Assembly: GCF_017315945.1 (NCBI RefSeq)
Contig: NZ_JAFLWI010000016.1
Location: 124,001-188,000, forward strand
Length of the DNA: 64,000 nt
Direction of reading: 5' to 3'
DNA from: Candidatus Enterococcus courvalinii
GTDB taxonomy: Bacteria > Bacillota > Bacilli > Lactobacillales > Enterococcaceae
The translations under genes were made by a program, and so were the position numbers. Shown here piece after piece: positions 51,622 to 60,426 of this stretch. The stretch's first letter is position 1; each line of letters opens with the position of its first letter. Below the pieces are notes generated by a model. It saw nothing but the letters and a program-made list of their open reading frames with translations. It made no database searches and was not told the origin of the DNA.

Positions 51622-51789
51622 ATGTACGTTGTTAAAGTATTACATGGTTATATTGACAAAACTGGCTGCCGCACTCGTGAAAAGAACCCTGACAATCTAC
51701 TCGTTTTTAAAGACAAAAAGAAATCTGAAACTTTCGCCAAACAAATCGGTGGCCGCGTGAAGCTCTTGCAAGAGATGCGTCCTGACTAA
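51622..51789 (+). CDS. Small basic protein, 55 residues
   Basis: A short ORF with a good ribosome site (AGGTG, 6 bases before the ATG) encodes a 55-residue, lysine-rich soluble protein: MYVVKVLHGYIDKTGC, then NPDNLLVFKDKKKSETFAKQ and GGRVKLLQEMRPD. The strand-strand-helix pattern looks like a folded small domain. I do not know its function. An intrinsic terminator follows 22 bases after its stop, which supports a real gene. Confidence 0.7.
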   Translation: MYVVKVLHGYIDKTGCRTREKNPDNLLVFKDKKKSETFAKQIGGRVKLLQEMRPD

Positions 51790-51811
51790 AAATACTTAAA
51801 TCACATCTATC

Positions 51812-51847
51812 AAGCAATACTCTTATCTATTGAGTATTGCTTTTTTG
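51812..51847 (+). terminator. Terminator after the 55-residue gene
   Basis: AAGCAATACTC and GAGTATTGCTT pair with a short loop, followed by six T. Confidence 0.9.
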
Positions 51848-51867
51848 TTTTCATGAATAAATAATAA

Positions 51868-51900
51868 AACCCCGCTCATCTGAGCGGGACTTTATTATTT
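51868..51900. terminator. Terminator of the glycosaminoglycan operon
   Basis: CCCGCTCA and TGAGCGGG pair around two bases; T-rich DNA follows on both strands (GTTTTATTATTT on the minus strand). It lies about 55 bases after the EIIA stop. Confidence 0.85.
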
Positions 51901-51955
51901 ATTCAAACGTAATTTCTCTAGTCCTTTGACAATTGTCATTTTCCAATAAACAACA

Positions 51956-52378
51956 TTAGATTCCTGACTCAGAAATTTCTTCTATCAAAGTATTAGCATT
52001 CTGACTAAACAACGTAATATTGTCTTTACCCGACTGCAAAACTAACTGGCATAATTCAGCTGGTTCTTTAACCAATTCTCTCAATAAACTTGCTTCTAGT
52101 AGCATCCCTAGATTGGTACCACTCAATACAAAAACCTGATTTTTGGAAATGGCTAATTCTACACAAGTTTTAAACGGCGTGCCTCCCAATAAATCGGTAA
52201 AACAGATGACACTATCCTTTGCCTGTAATTCTAACTCAATTTTTTTACGATATGCTTCCAATGTTTCTTCTGCTCTAAAAGGAACGATAGTTAACCCTTC
52301 AAGAGGTCCTGCTATCATCGTCAATGCACTTTTCATCCCAATTGAAAAGTCATTATGTCCCGTTATCAAAAATTTCAT
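51956..52378 (-). CDS. Mannose-family PTS EIIA
   Basis: A 140-residue EIIA(Man)-type protein with the active histidine at position 8 (FLITGHNDFSIGM) and the VICFTDLLGGTPFKTCVELA segment. The usual GHG following the histidine site is GHN here. It is last in the glycosaminoglycan operon, 18 bases after the lyase gene, and completes the B-C-D permease encoded upstream. Confidence 0.92.
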   Translation of the reverse strand: MKFLITGHNDFSIGMKSALTMIAGPLEGLTIVPFRAEETLEAYRKKIELELQAKDSVICFTDLLGGTPFKTCVELAISKNQVFVLSGTNLGMLLEASLLRELVKEPAELCQLVLQSGKDNITLFSQNANTLIEEISESGI

Positions 52379-52396
52379 CTACTATCTCCCATTCTC

Positions 52397-54322
52397 CTAC
52401 TTTATTCTTTGTTTTCTTTCATCCTGATCAATTAGTACGACCTGACCATAAAAGAATTGGTTGAATTCACTAACCAGCAATTTATTCCCACTAACAATAT
52501 CCTCTTGCAATAGGAACAGATCAAACGTCTCCTTTTGATTCTCCAATCTTAAGCCAATTGCTTGGTCAACTATTTTCGTTTCACCAACCTGTTTGACTTC
52601 TACTGGGGAAATTTTGACATCTGTTGGACTGATTACAGTCACCCAAGTATGAGCTGTTTCTTTGCATTGAACTTTGTTTTCGATTCGTTGATGTGTTGTA
52701 AGTTGGTTATACATCTCTGAACTTTTAGCAGTTTCTTGCATCGCTTGTCCTTCAGAAAAATGAATCTTGTACTGATTTTCCTTTATTTTTATATGAACTT
52801 GATTAGCCATTTTTTGAGAAGTAACTTTTGACGATAAATTATAACTAGAAGTTACCTCAGTATTTTCCGGACCAGAAAAGTTATCTAAAATGATTAAAGA
52901 ATTTATTTTTTTTAAATATAAAAATCGCCGTTCAAAAATCATCCATCCTTGATTCCCCTTAGCAGACCAACCACATTCAGCAAAAAAACCTTCAGGAATA
53001 TTTCGTATGTTATGGAATAGTGGCTTTGGTAATTTATCATATCCCCAAGTGTCCCTAATTATAGTATGTGGTTCCTTAGCAACAAATAACGTATTATGGG
53101 CAGCTAGCTCCTTTAATTGAATTCTTTGTTCACTATTTACATAAGTATAGCGACCGCTATCAACGATTATATCTTGTCCATCCAACTGTAAAGTAAAGCT
53201 ACCTATTGATGCATGTCCGTGACCGCTACCATGTAGACCATTAAAGAGTGTAAAATAAATAGCTTGATCTTTGTACACCATCATTCCACTATCTTGACCG
53301 GCAAAAACTGGAGCCAATTTTGTTACTACTGGTGGATAATCAGAATACAAACTTCCTGTCCAAAGCACCGCCAGATTCGAATCCTTTTTCCTCTTTTTTA
53401 AAAAGCCTAGATTTTGATAAATAGCATAAACGTAATGAAAATCCACGTGATCGCTATCATTCAATGGAAGCAACTTCTCTTGATTATCAGCTAAATAGTA
53501 AGTAGTTTGGATAGGTTGAGCTAATTTTCCCCTTAAATCTATAGGAAGAGGCTGTTCAAGATACTCTGAGATTTGTAATAAATAAACATACGTCATGATG
53601 ACTTCATGCTGATAGAGCGGGCTCTGTTCCCAATGCATACCGTCATCATAAAATTGTAAATCAAGTTGTTCCGCCAATCGCTTCCAGATAAACGCTCTTT
53701 GCGCTTCTGTTACTAAATCTGGCAAAAATAAGTCTATCGCAGCCATCCCTCCGATTGCTAGAACACCCCAATTACTCAGACGGTATTTATCAATATAACT
53801 ATTCTCTAAAATTACAAGATGTTCTTGGATTGACCGGTGTAACATTTTTTCAACTTTCGTATTTTTCATGTATGAAAGGGGAAGATAAGTTAAACTTTTC
53901 ATCCAATTAGTTAAGCGCAAACCAACATCTAGTGGGCGCCAACTATTTTCATTCGCAGGATTATCTCTTTCACAGTTTGTAATAAAATCCAACAGTAGCA
54001 TTGTCCATTTCTCCATATAACGTTGCTCTTTTGTTAAAGCATAGCATTGTGCTAGATCCACCATAAAACCATGTCTGCTAAGCATGAATAACCATTCTGG
54101 ATCCTCTTCAGGAAACTTATTCCAACCAGCGTTCTTCAATGAATAAGGTGTTGAGCATGCTTCCATGTCCATTGCATCAGTATAAATAATCTGATCGTTC
54201 ATTAAGAAATTTACTCGAGTAAACAATGGCGCTAAAAATGTTTTTTGTTGTTCAAGATAATTTGAAACCCAATCATCTTTGAAAAATTTCTGTTGGTATG
54301 TCTCAATTCTTTGAAAGTCCAC
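52397..54322 (-). CDS. Heparinase II/III-like polysaccharide lyase, cytosolic
   Basis: A 641-residue protein: an N-terminal alpha/alpha toroid (about 1-330: SWRPLDVGLRLTNWMKSL, YRLSNWGVLAIGG, WEQSPLYQHEVIM) and a C-terminal beta-sandwich heparinase II/III domain (about 350-630: GLHGSGHGHASIGSFTLQLDG, DSGRYTY). The Asn/His/Tyr catalytic set of such lyases is plausibly covered by these. It has no signal peptide, so it acts on glycosaminoglycan fragments already imported, in contrast to secreted heparinases. It lies between the EIID and EIIA genes of the same operon. Confidence 0.88.
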   Translation of the reverse strand: MDFQRIETYQQKFFKDDWVSNYLEQQKTFLAPLFTRVNFLMNDQIIYTDAMDMEACSTPYSLKNAGWNKFPEEDPEWLFMLSRHGFMVDLAQCYALTKEQRYMEKWTMLLLDFITNCERDNPANENSWRPLDVGLRLTNWMKSLTYLPLSYMKNTKVEKMLHRSIQEHLVILENSYIDKYRLSNWGVLAIGGMAAIDLFLPDLVTEAQRAFIWKRLAEQLDLQFYDDGMHWEQSPLYQHEVIMTYVYLLQISEYLEQPLPIDLRGKLAQPIQTTYYLADNQEKLLPLNDSDHVDFHYVYAIYQNLGFLKKRKKDSNLAVLWTGSLYSDYPPVVTKLAPVFAGQDSGMMVYKDQAIYFTLFNGLHGSGHGHASIGSFTLQLDGQDIIVDSGRYTYVNSEQRIQLKELAAHNTLFVAKEPHTIIRDTWGYDKLPKPLFHNIRNIPEGFFAECGWSAKGNQGWMIFERRFLYLKKINSLIILDNFSGPENTEVTSSYNLSSKVTSQKMANQVHIKIKENQYKIHFSEGQAMQETAKSSEMYNQLTTHQRIENKVQCKETAHTWVTVISPTDVKISPVEVKQVGETKIVDQAIGLRLENQKETFDLFLLQEDIVSGNKLLVSEFNQFFYGQVVLIDQDERKQRIK

Positions 54323-54358
54323 TATCTTCTCCTTTTTTCTTCAATGACTTCAAATTGC

Positions 54359-55174
54359 TTATGCCAAAATGCCAAATACAGATGCTAAGATACCAATTGC
54401 AAATAACAGTACCAATAGCTGATAGGTGTTCCACTTTTTCTTTTTAATCAAATAAAATACAAGGATAGTAAGTAGAACAGCCAACATATTCGGCATAATT
54501 TTGTCCAAGATATCTTGAATAGCAATGACTTGTTTTTCTCCTGACTCCACTTTACTAGCGTATTGAATAGCAATATTAGCTTTTACAAAAGATGTAGCTA
54601 AACCAGAGATAACTGTTACCCCTACAATATTTGCAGCGGCAGAGATTTTTCCAATTCGATCACTTAATGTTTCGATAACACTAGTTCCTAATTTGAATCC
54701 CAAATAGCCCATGAGGATTTTAATTGCTAGCATCGTCACTACCATTGAGAACCAAAAGCCCATTGGAGCAAATCCCAGACCATCTAAGGCTAACCCCGCA
54801 AATAACGTAGAGAATAAGGGTGCAATCCCAAACTGAGCGATAGAATCTCCAATTCCTGACATCGGACCCATGAGCGCCATTTTGATACTACGTGTATCCG
54901 AGATGCTTTGATCGTTATCATACATTGCTAACTGCATACTAGTGATAAACGGTACCATTTGAGGATTTGTATTATAAAATTCTAAATTGGCAGTTGCTGT
55001 TTCTTTTAACTTTTCTGGATCGTTTTTATAGATCTTCTTCAAAGCAGGCATAATCGTATTTAAATAACTCACACCTTGGTAAGAGGTATAGTTAAATGCA
55101 TTTTGTAAAAAATATGATCGAAGAGCAGTCATCATATAATCTTTTTGTGTCAATTTTAGTTTTTTAGATGCCAT
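54359..55174 (-). CDS. Mannose-family PTS EIID
   Basis: A 271-residue EIID with the conserved cytoplasmic N-terminal domain (NPQMVPFITSMQLAMYDN, LMGPMSGIGDSIAQFGIAP) and C-terminal membrane helices (LAVLLTILVFYLIKKKKW). The ATG at 55174 follows GAGGAGG and overlaps the end of the EIIC gene by 11 bases, suggesting translational coupling. With the EIIC it forms the membrane channel for unsaturated glycosaminoglycan disaccharides (inferred from context). Confidence 0.93.
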   Translation of the reverse strand: MASKKLKLTQKDYMMTALRSYFLQNAFNYTSYQGVSYLNTIMPALKKIYKNDPEKLKETATANLEFYNTNPQMVPFITSMQLAMYDNDQSISDTRSIKMALMGPMSGIGDSIAQFGIAPLFSTLFAGLALDGLGFAPMGFWFSMVVTMLAIKILMGYLGFKLGTSVIETLSDRIGKISAAANIVGVTVISGLATSFVKANIAIQYASKVESGEKQVIAIQDILDKIMPNMLAVLLTILVFYLIKKKKWNTYQLLVLLFAIGILASVFGILA

Positions 55175-55979
55175 TACTGAAGTCCTCCTCTTCATCCAAT
55201 AAAGTTTGATTATTTGCTACTAAGCTTTTTTCCCCTACAGGTGTTTTATCTTTTCCATAATACTGAATCAGTGCAAAAACTGCACCAACCATTGCAACTG
55301 CCATCGTTGGTAATTCAAGATATGCTACACAAACATAACCTAACAACACGTATGGAATCAGACTTTTTTCTAACATGACCGACATGATCATTGCAAAACC
55401 AATCGCTGGGATAAGTCCGCCAGCTACTGAGAATCCATTGATCAGCCACTCAGGCAGCGCTTCCACGAATGCTTGTAATCCTGGACGGCTCAATGCTGCA
55501 AGTATGCCAATGAGAAAGCCTGCTAAAGCAAACGCAATATAAGTTGAGTGAGAAATAAGCGTGAATTTTTTAAGTCGTCCACTTTCAATAGCATTTTTAG
55601 ACCACTTAGCACTTCCTGAAAAGAACGTATATAATGCAGTCGTCACTAATTGGAATAAAACTGCAAACGGAAATGACAATGCCAACGCAGACTCAGCTGT
55701 TACACCTTGATCTCTCAACGTAATTGCCATAATCGTCCCAACAATTCCCGGACCCACTGGATTTGGTGGAACTGTTCCACCCGCACCTACGCCAAACCCC
55801 ATGTAAGCTAACTCTGCTAAGGCACCAAATTTCAAAGCTGTTGGAATATCTCCTAAAACAACGCCAACAAAAAAGGACATGACCAGTGCTCGGTTCGTAT
55901 AGATTCCCAATAATTGCCCAGAATAACAAAACGCAGTAATTAATCCTATAAGTATTCCTTGTACTAATGTAATCTCCAT
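55164..55979 (-). CDS. Mannose-family PTS EIIC
   Basis: A 271-residue membrane protein of the Man/Sor/Aga EIIC family with about seven helices; GVVLGDIPTALKFGALAELAYMGFGVGAGGTVPPNPVGPGIVG is the family hallmark region near residues 40-80. It lies 19 bases after the EIIB gene and overlaps EIID. Confidence 0.93.
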   Translation of the reverse strand: MEITLVQGILIGLITAFCYSGQLLGIYTNRALVMSFFVGVVLGDIPTALKFGALAELAYMGFGVGAGGTVPPNPVGPGIVGTIMAITLRDQGVTAESALALSFPFAVLFQLVTTALYTFFSGSAKWSKNAIESGRLKKFTLISHSTYIAFALAGFLIGILAALSRPGLQAFVEALPEWLINGFSVAGGLIPAIGFAMIMSVMLEKSLIPYVLLGYVCVAYLELPTMAVAMVGAVFALIQYYGKDKTPVGEKSLVANNQTLLDEEEDFSNGI

Positions 55980-55998
55980 TTTTTATTTCCTCTCTAAA

Positions 55999-56502
55999 TT
56001 AGCTGTTTTTAATTTTTTCCATTAGAGCATCTAAATGCTGCGAGCCATCATTAGACATTGGCGACGTTTTGGTAGTAAATATCACGTGATGTTCATTTTT
56101 CAATTTTTTCAAGTCATTTTTATCTTCTTCGCCCAAATAGATAAATTGAGAAATTTTTTCTTTTCCTTCAGCAGCATGGATATTCCCAATATTTAGTTGT
56201 TCCATTGGAAAACCTAATTCACAAAGTTTTAACGCATCGTGCAAATTTTCGACAACTACAAAAATTGTTTGATGTGGGGCTGCTTTCCAAATCACTTCGG
56301 CAGTGCGTGCAATTGTCCAAAATCGGACATTGATATCTTTCGGTAAAACTGTCTTCATTAAAATTTGTTGCACGTTATCTTCAGCTGCTTTATCATTCGC
56401 ACAAATCACTAAATTGACTCCTAGACTTTTGATCCATAATTGCCCTTGTCCATGTATCAAACGCGCATCTACTCGTACCATTTTTACATTTGGTTTATCC
56501 AT
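55999..56502 (-). CDS. Mannose-family PTS EIIB
   Basis: A 167-residue EIIB with the phosphorylated histidine in VRVDARLIHGQGQLWIKSL (His17) and the conserved FVVVENLHDALKLCELGFPMEQLNIGNIH. The GGQ-type end of the Gat/Aga subfamily is not decisive; association with GH88 and a heparinase marks it as the glycosaminoglycan type. Confidence 0.93.
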   Translation of the reverse strand: MDKPNVKMVRVDARLIHGQGQLWIKSLGVNLVICANDKAAEDNVQQILMKTVLPKDINVRFWTIARTAEVIWKAAPHQTIFVVVENLHDALKLCELGFPMEQLNIGNIHAAEGKEKISQFIYLGEEDKNDLKKLKNEHHVIFTTKTSPMSNDGSQHLDALMEKIKNS

Positions 56503-56524
56503 ATTTTTCCCTCCTATTATTGTT

Positions 56525-57712
56525 TTACCAATACATTTTCCAGTCTTTTTTAAATCGAACTAACGCCTCCAAGTAAAAATAATCTCCCCAAATATTCCCT
56601 TCATTTACTCCTTTACCACTATGCCATGAATACACACCTTCATTTATTAAAGCTGTAATGCCTTCCGTTTTAGATTCCGTATAATTTTCGATTAAGCTTT
56701 TCAGCATTGAATGTTGTGCATACTTGTAAACCAATTTAGATTGATTTGCTTCAGGTAAAAATGTATCCATCAAATTCATTCCACAAATAGCAATGGCTGT
56801 TGCCGAAGTATCTCTGGGTTGATTGGAACCATCTGTAAAAATCAAATCCCAATAACTTACAAAATCTTTTGGTAGCCGATTTAAGAAATAATTTGTGACT
56901 GCTTCAAATAATTCAGTATTCTGTTCATTTGGACAATAAGAACGAAAAAGTGCAATTCCATAAATTAACCAAGATTGTCCACGCGCCCAACTTGACGAAT
57001 CTGAATAGCCTTGACGTGTTTTTCCATAAAGAGGTAGTCCATCTTTCGTATCAAAAAAGAATGTATGGTAGGCAGAAGAATCTTCCCGAATTGCATGTTC
57101 AATAGTCGTATGGTAGTGGTTGACTGCGACTTCACGATACTTTTTGTCTTCCGTCACTTCTGTCGCCCAAAAAAGTAATGGAATATTTAAAAGGCAATCG
57201 ACAATCAAGCGATAATTGTCTTGTTTTCCTAGCTCCCCCCACGCTTGAATAAATTGACCTTTTTCTTGGTAACGTGACAATAATTTTTCTGCTGCCTTTA
57301 AAGACACTTGCTTGGCTTGCTCGTCATCCATAAGTTTATAGGCACTCACACAAGATAAGCTGTACAGGAAACCCAAATCATGATGATCAATCTCAATATT
57401 CTGATCCATCCGATGAATAAAACTTTGAACATTTTTTTCTGCCATTTTTTTAAAATCTTCATCCTGTGTGACCTCATAGCAAAGCCAGAGAATACCTGTC
57501 CAAAAACCATTTGTCCATTCCGTATTAGCCATTGGTACATACGAATTATGTTTAGTCGCTGGTGTAGGATATTGGTCATTCAATTGAGAAATATTTTTTT
57601 TCACTTTCCTCACTACATCAGCTATCGCTTGATCAATCACTTCTTCTGAAATCAACCCTTGACCAAAATATCTCTCACTAGACAATAACTTTTCTTTCTT
57701 TTTTTCCTTCAA
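56525..57712 (-). CDS. ugl: GH88 unsaturated glucuronyl hydrolase
   Basis: A 395-residue family 88 hydrolase, which removes the unsaturated uronic acid from disaccharides made by glycosaminoglycan lyases. The catalytic aspartates are in HHDLGFLYSL (about residue 112) and near YSDSSSWARGQSWLIYG (about 240-255). It is cytosolic. The start codon is TTG at 57712, 7 bases after GGAGG; no ATG is near. First gene of the operon, with its promoter and a GntR operator upstream at 57730. Confidence 0.93.
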   Translation of the reverse strand: MKEKKKEKLLSSERYFGQGLISEEVIDQAIADVVRKVKKNISQLNDQYPTPATKHNSYVPMANTEWTNGFWTGILWLCYEVTQDEDFKKMAEKNVQSFIHRMDQNIEIDHHDLGFLYSLSCVSAYKLMDDEQAKQVSLKAAEKLLSRYQEKGQFIQAWGELGKQDNYRLIVDCLLNIPLLFWATEVTEDKKYREVAVNHYHTTIEHAIREDSSAYHTFFFDTKDGLPLYGKTRQGYSDSSSWARGQSWLIYGIALFRSYCPNEQNTELFEAVTNYFLNRLPKDFVSYWDLIFTDGSNQPRDTSATAIAICGMNLMDTFLPEANQSKLVYKYAQHSMLKSLIENYTESKTEGITALINEGVYSWHSGKGVNEGNIWGDYFYLEALVRFKKDWKMYW

Positions 57713-57729
57713 AAAAATCCCTCCATCAC

Positions 57730-57783
57730 TTAACGTGTTAACCGGTGTAAAAACATCTTAGCTTATTTCCTACTTTTTGTAAA
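57730..57783 (-). promoter_or_regulatory. Promoter and operator of the glycosaminoglycan operon
   Basis: Minus-strand TTTACA (57778-57783) and TAAGAT (57755-57760) are 17 bases apart. Just downstream lies TTAACACGTTAA (57730-57741), a perfect TTAAC-N2-GTTAA palindrome within GGTTAACACGTTAAG. The same word occurs before the GntR gene, so this is its likely operator, blocking transcription from just after the start site. Confidence 0.8.
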
Positions 57784-57899
57784 CCCTTTCTTTTTTAAAA
57801 AAATGAATTTGCTTACTTTATTTTTTATACAAAAAAACACTGAAAAAGATGGATAACTTTTCAGTGTTTGAATCATTCAACTATCTTTCTATAAAAAAA

Positions 57900-58637
57900 C
57901 TATTCTCCAACAATTTCAATTTGATAGAAATCTGGATGGATAAAACTTCGACTGTACTCAATCGGTATGCCATCATTTCCGGAAATCAAACGTCGAATGT
58001 CAAATAAAGAATAACTTTCCTCGTCACCAAAACTTTTCTCAATCAGCTTCAGTGGTTCAAGTTCTTTCATTCCCTCTCTTAATAAAATCGTTCGAACTTC
58101 CATAGCCATCGGAAGGTTCGACATGTGTCCAACTAACCCAAGTTCTTCTGACAGACTTGCGCCATTCACCCAACGCTCTAAAGAATCTTTTTCCAATTTA
58201 TCTCGAAAAAGATAACGATTTTGTATTTTCCATGGTCGACCGTTAGTCAATGCAATCTGACTTATTTTTACGAGCGATCTTTGCCCCGTTTTATCCCCTA
58301 GTTGTTGCGCGATATACTTGTCCTTTATTTGTCCAAAATTCAAAGTGATTGTTTTTTCAATTGATTTTTTCTTAGGATCATTTGGCAAAGAAAGTTGTTC
58401 AGAAAAAAAGACCTTTCTGTGTTTCAAATTTTTTCTAACGAAAGTTCCTTCTCCTTGACGACGAATCAAGTAACCTTCATTGACCAAATCATTTAATGCT
58501 TTTACTACTGTTGTGTTACTGACACCATAGATTTTTTTCAAATCACCTTCGGAGTAAATCTTTTCACCTGCACTAAATTCTCCTGATTCAATTTTTTTGA
58601 TAATATCCTGTTTGATTATTTCATACTTGGATGCCAT
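57900..58637 (-). CDS. GntR-family transcriptional regulator (UTRA domain)
   Basis: A 245-residue repressor: winged HTH at about 5-70 (SGEFSAGEKIYSEGDLKKIYGVSNTTVVKALNDL) and a UTRA ligand-binding domain at about 90-240 (NRYLFRDKLEKDSLERW, GIPIEYSRSFIHPDFYQIEI). It lies directly upstream of the glycosaminoglycan operon on the same strand, with its own promoter. The palindrome TTAACNNGTTAA occurs once before each of the two transcripts, indicating control of the operon and itself. Its effector is probably an imported (phosphorylated) disaccharide. Confidence 0.9.
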   Translation of the reverse strand: MASKYEIIKQDIIKKIESGEFSAGEKIYSEGDLKKIYGVSNTTVVKALNDLVNEGYLIRRQGEGTFVRKNLKHRKVFFSEQLSLPNDPKKKSIEKTITLNFGQIKDKYIAQQLGDKTGQRSLVKISQIALTNGRPWKIQNRYLFRDKLEKDSLERWVNGASLSEELGLVGHMSNLPMAMEVRTILLREGMKELEPLKLIEKSFGDEESYSLFDIRRLISGNDGIPIEYSRSFIHPDFYQIEIVGE

Positions 58638-58648
58638 GTTATTCTCCC

Positions 58649-58701
58649 TTAACCTGTTAACCGTTTATTTACATAATAAATAATTTTTTGTTTTCTGTAA
58701 A
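58649..58701 (-). promoter_or_regulatory. Promoter and operator of the GntR gene
   Basis: Minus-strand TTTACA (58696-58701) and TATTAT (58673-58678) are 17 bases apart; TTAACAGGTTAA (58649-58660) follows in the same position, relative to the -10, as the site before the GH88 gene. Confidence 0.78.
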
Positions 58702-58806
58702 TAGATTGCTTGATTGTGAGAACCTATCGACTAATACTTCTTCGTAATTTTTACGTAGCTCAATGATTATGTGAAAATAACAATTTACGTTGATTGATAA
58801 AAACTG

Positions 58807-58852
58807 CAAAAAAAAAAATCAATTTAAGCATTCTCTGCCTAAATTGATTTTA
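58807..58852 (-). terminator. Terminator of infC-rpmI-rplT
   Basis: AAATCAATTTAGGCA and TGCTTAAATTGATTT pair around a five-base loop and run into ten T on the minus strand. Confidence 0.93.
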
Positions 58853-58903
58853 ACTTAGTTATTTAACTAGAATTTCATCAAGAATACTTAACGAAAATCT
58901 GAA

Positions 58904-59263
58904 TTATTTAGCTAAAGCGTCTTTTGCTTGGTCAGCTAATGCAGTAAAAGCTGCTGCATCATTAACAGCAAGGTCAGCTAACATTTTACGGTTGATGTCG
59001 ATTTCAGCCAATTTCAAACCGTGCATTAATTTTGAGTAGCTCAAGCCATTCATACGAGCTGCTGCGTTGATACGAGCAATCCATAATTTACGGAAGTCGC
59101 GTTTCTTTTGACGACGATCGCGATATGCGTAGTTGTATGAATTCATTACTTGTTCTTTTGCTGTTTTAAATAAAGTGTGTTTTGAACCGTAGTAACCTTT
59201 TGCTAGTTTTAGCATTCTTTTACGACGTTTACGAGTTACTGTTCCACCTTTAACACGTGCCAT
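58904..59263 (-). CDS. rplT: 50S ribosomal protein L20
   Basis: A 119-residue L20, an early assembly protein of the large subunit: [31 protein letters not shown] at the start and [25 protein letters not shown] in the middle. Full family length and typical basic N-terminus. Third gene of the IF-3 operon; L20 is expected to repress the operon through the leader. Confidence 0.98.
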   Translation of the reverse strand: MARVKGGTVTRKRRKRMLKLAKGYYGSKHTLFKTAKEQVMNSYNYAYRDRRQKKRDFRKLWIARINAAARMNGLSYSKLMHGLKLAEIDINRKMLADLAVNDAAAFTALADQAKDALAK

Positions 59264-59320
59264 GTTTAATTCCTCCTAAAAATAAATCTTCTCATTGAAA
59301 TTTTTCTAAATTTGCGTTGC

Positions 59321-59521
59321 TTATTTCATTTTTGCTAGTTGTTGACGGATACGTTTGAAATCGCCACTAGCAACCATACGTGCTTTACGCAATTGACGGC
59401 GTTGTTTTTTTGTTTTGCCGTGGAAACGGTGACTTGTAAACGCGCGGTAACGTTTCAATCCGCCTTTACCAGTACGTTTGAATCGTTTTGCTGATCCGCG
59501 GTGTGTTTTTTGTTTTGGCAT
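59321..59521 (-). CDS. rpmI: 50S ribosomal protein L35
   Basis: A 66-residue, highly basic L35: [28 protein letters not shown] with the conserved ending [10 protein letters not shown]. It lies between infC and rplT as in nearly all bacteria. Confidence 0.98.
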   Translation of the reverse strand: MPKQKTHRGSAKRFKRTGKGGLKRYRAFTSHRFHGKTKKQRRQLRKARMVASGDFKRIRQQLAKMK

Positions 59522-59592
59522 GACTATATTTCCTCCTCAAAATCTTTCGTTATCCGACCATTGACTGTTCAACAATCAGTTAGTCATTCAAA

Positions 59593-60117
59593 TTACTTAC
59601 TGTCGTTTTTCGGTGCCAGCGTCAAGAACATGCTGCGTCCGTCCATTTTCGCTTTTTGTTCCACTGTTGCAATATCAGCAGTTTCTTCAGCTAAGCGATT
59701 TAAGACTTTTTGACCAATCTCTTTATGGGTAATGGCACGGCCTTTAAAACGGATAGAAGCTTTCACTTTATCGCCTTTTTCTAAGAACTTACGTGCATTA
59801 CGAAGTTTTGTATTGAAGTCATTTACGTCAATTGTCGGACTTAAACGTACCTCTTTAACATTGATCACTTTTTGTTTTTTACGCGCTTCACGGTCTTTTT
59901 TCTGTTGTTCAAAACGGAATTTACCGTAGTCCATGATTCGCGCAACTGGTGGTTTCGCACCTGGGGCAACTAACACAAGATCCAAGTTTGCTTGTTCAGC
60001 AATTTGTAATGCTTCTGCTTTTGTTTTAACACCTAACTGCTCGCCTTCTGAACCGATCAATCGTAATTCTCGTGCACGAATGCCGTCGTTAACCATCATA
60101 TCCTTTGCTATGGTCAT
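59593..60117 (-). CDS. infC: Translation initiation factor IF-3
   Basis: A 174-residue IF-3 that binds the 30S subunit and checks initiator tRNA. N-terminal domain [20 protein letters not shown], linker with [15 protein letters not shown], and C-terminal domain [20 protein letters not shown] are complete. The ATG at 60117 directly abuts GGAGGTGA (three bases from GGAGG), which is tight; an in-frame ATA at 60111 lies nine bases from GGAGG and aligns with the start of Bacillus-type IF-3 proteins, which begin at rare codons. The true start may be the ATA. First gene of the operon. Confidence 0.96.
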   Translation of the reverse strand: MTIAKDMMVNDGIRARELRLIGSEGEQLGVKTKAEALQIAEQANLDLVLVAPGAKPPVARIMDYGKFRFEQQKKDREARKKQKVINVKEVRLSPTIDVNDFNTKLRNARKFLEKGDKVKASIRFKGRAITHKEIGQKVLNRLAEETADIATVEQKAKMDGRSMFLTLAPKNDSK

Positions 60118-60299
60118 TCACCTCCAAATATTATGAGAGAAAGAAAAGCTTACCGAATTTTCGGTAATAAAAAAACGAGTTCTTTTTATCAGAACCCGCG
60201 CATAATCCACCTAAATAACCGGCGAAAACTATCTAGCCCAGCGACTACGTCAACTAAGGCGAGAAGCGCGTGCTTCTGCTTTTATTTCTCAACTTCACT
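60118..60299 (-). promoter_or_regulatory. infC leader with attenuator (L20-type control)
   Basis: About 180 transcribed, untranslated bases precede infC. On the minus strand CGGGTTCT pairs with AGAACTCG and is followed by seven T (60167-60199), a terminator before the first gene; a second hairpin, TTACCGAA/TTCGGTAA, lies at 60150-60167 nearer the start. This layout fits the L20-controlled leader of Firmicutes infC operons. Confidence 0.78.
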
Positions 60300-60328
60300 A
60301 GTTTATCAAAATTTCTTGAATATGTCAA
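60300..60328 (-). promoter_or_regulatory. Promoter of infC-rpmI-rplT
   Basis: Minus-strand TTGACA (60323-60328) and TAAACT (60300-60305) are 17 bases apart. Confidence 0.8.
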
Positions 60329-60426
60329 CTCCTTATTAAAATAAGGAACTATTTTAATAAGATAATCTAGCATTTTTGCTTAATTTTATTTATCTTTAAG
60401 GTAAGAAAATAATTTGGAGGCAACCT

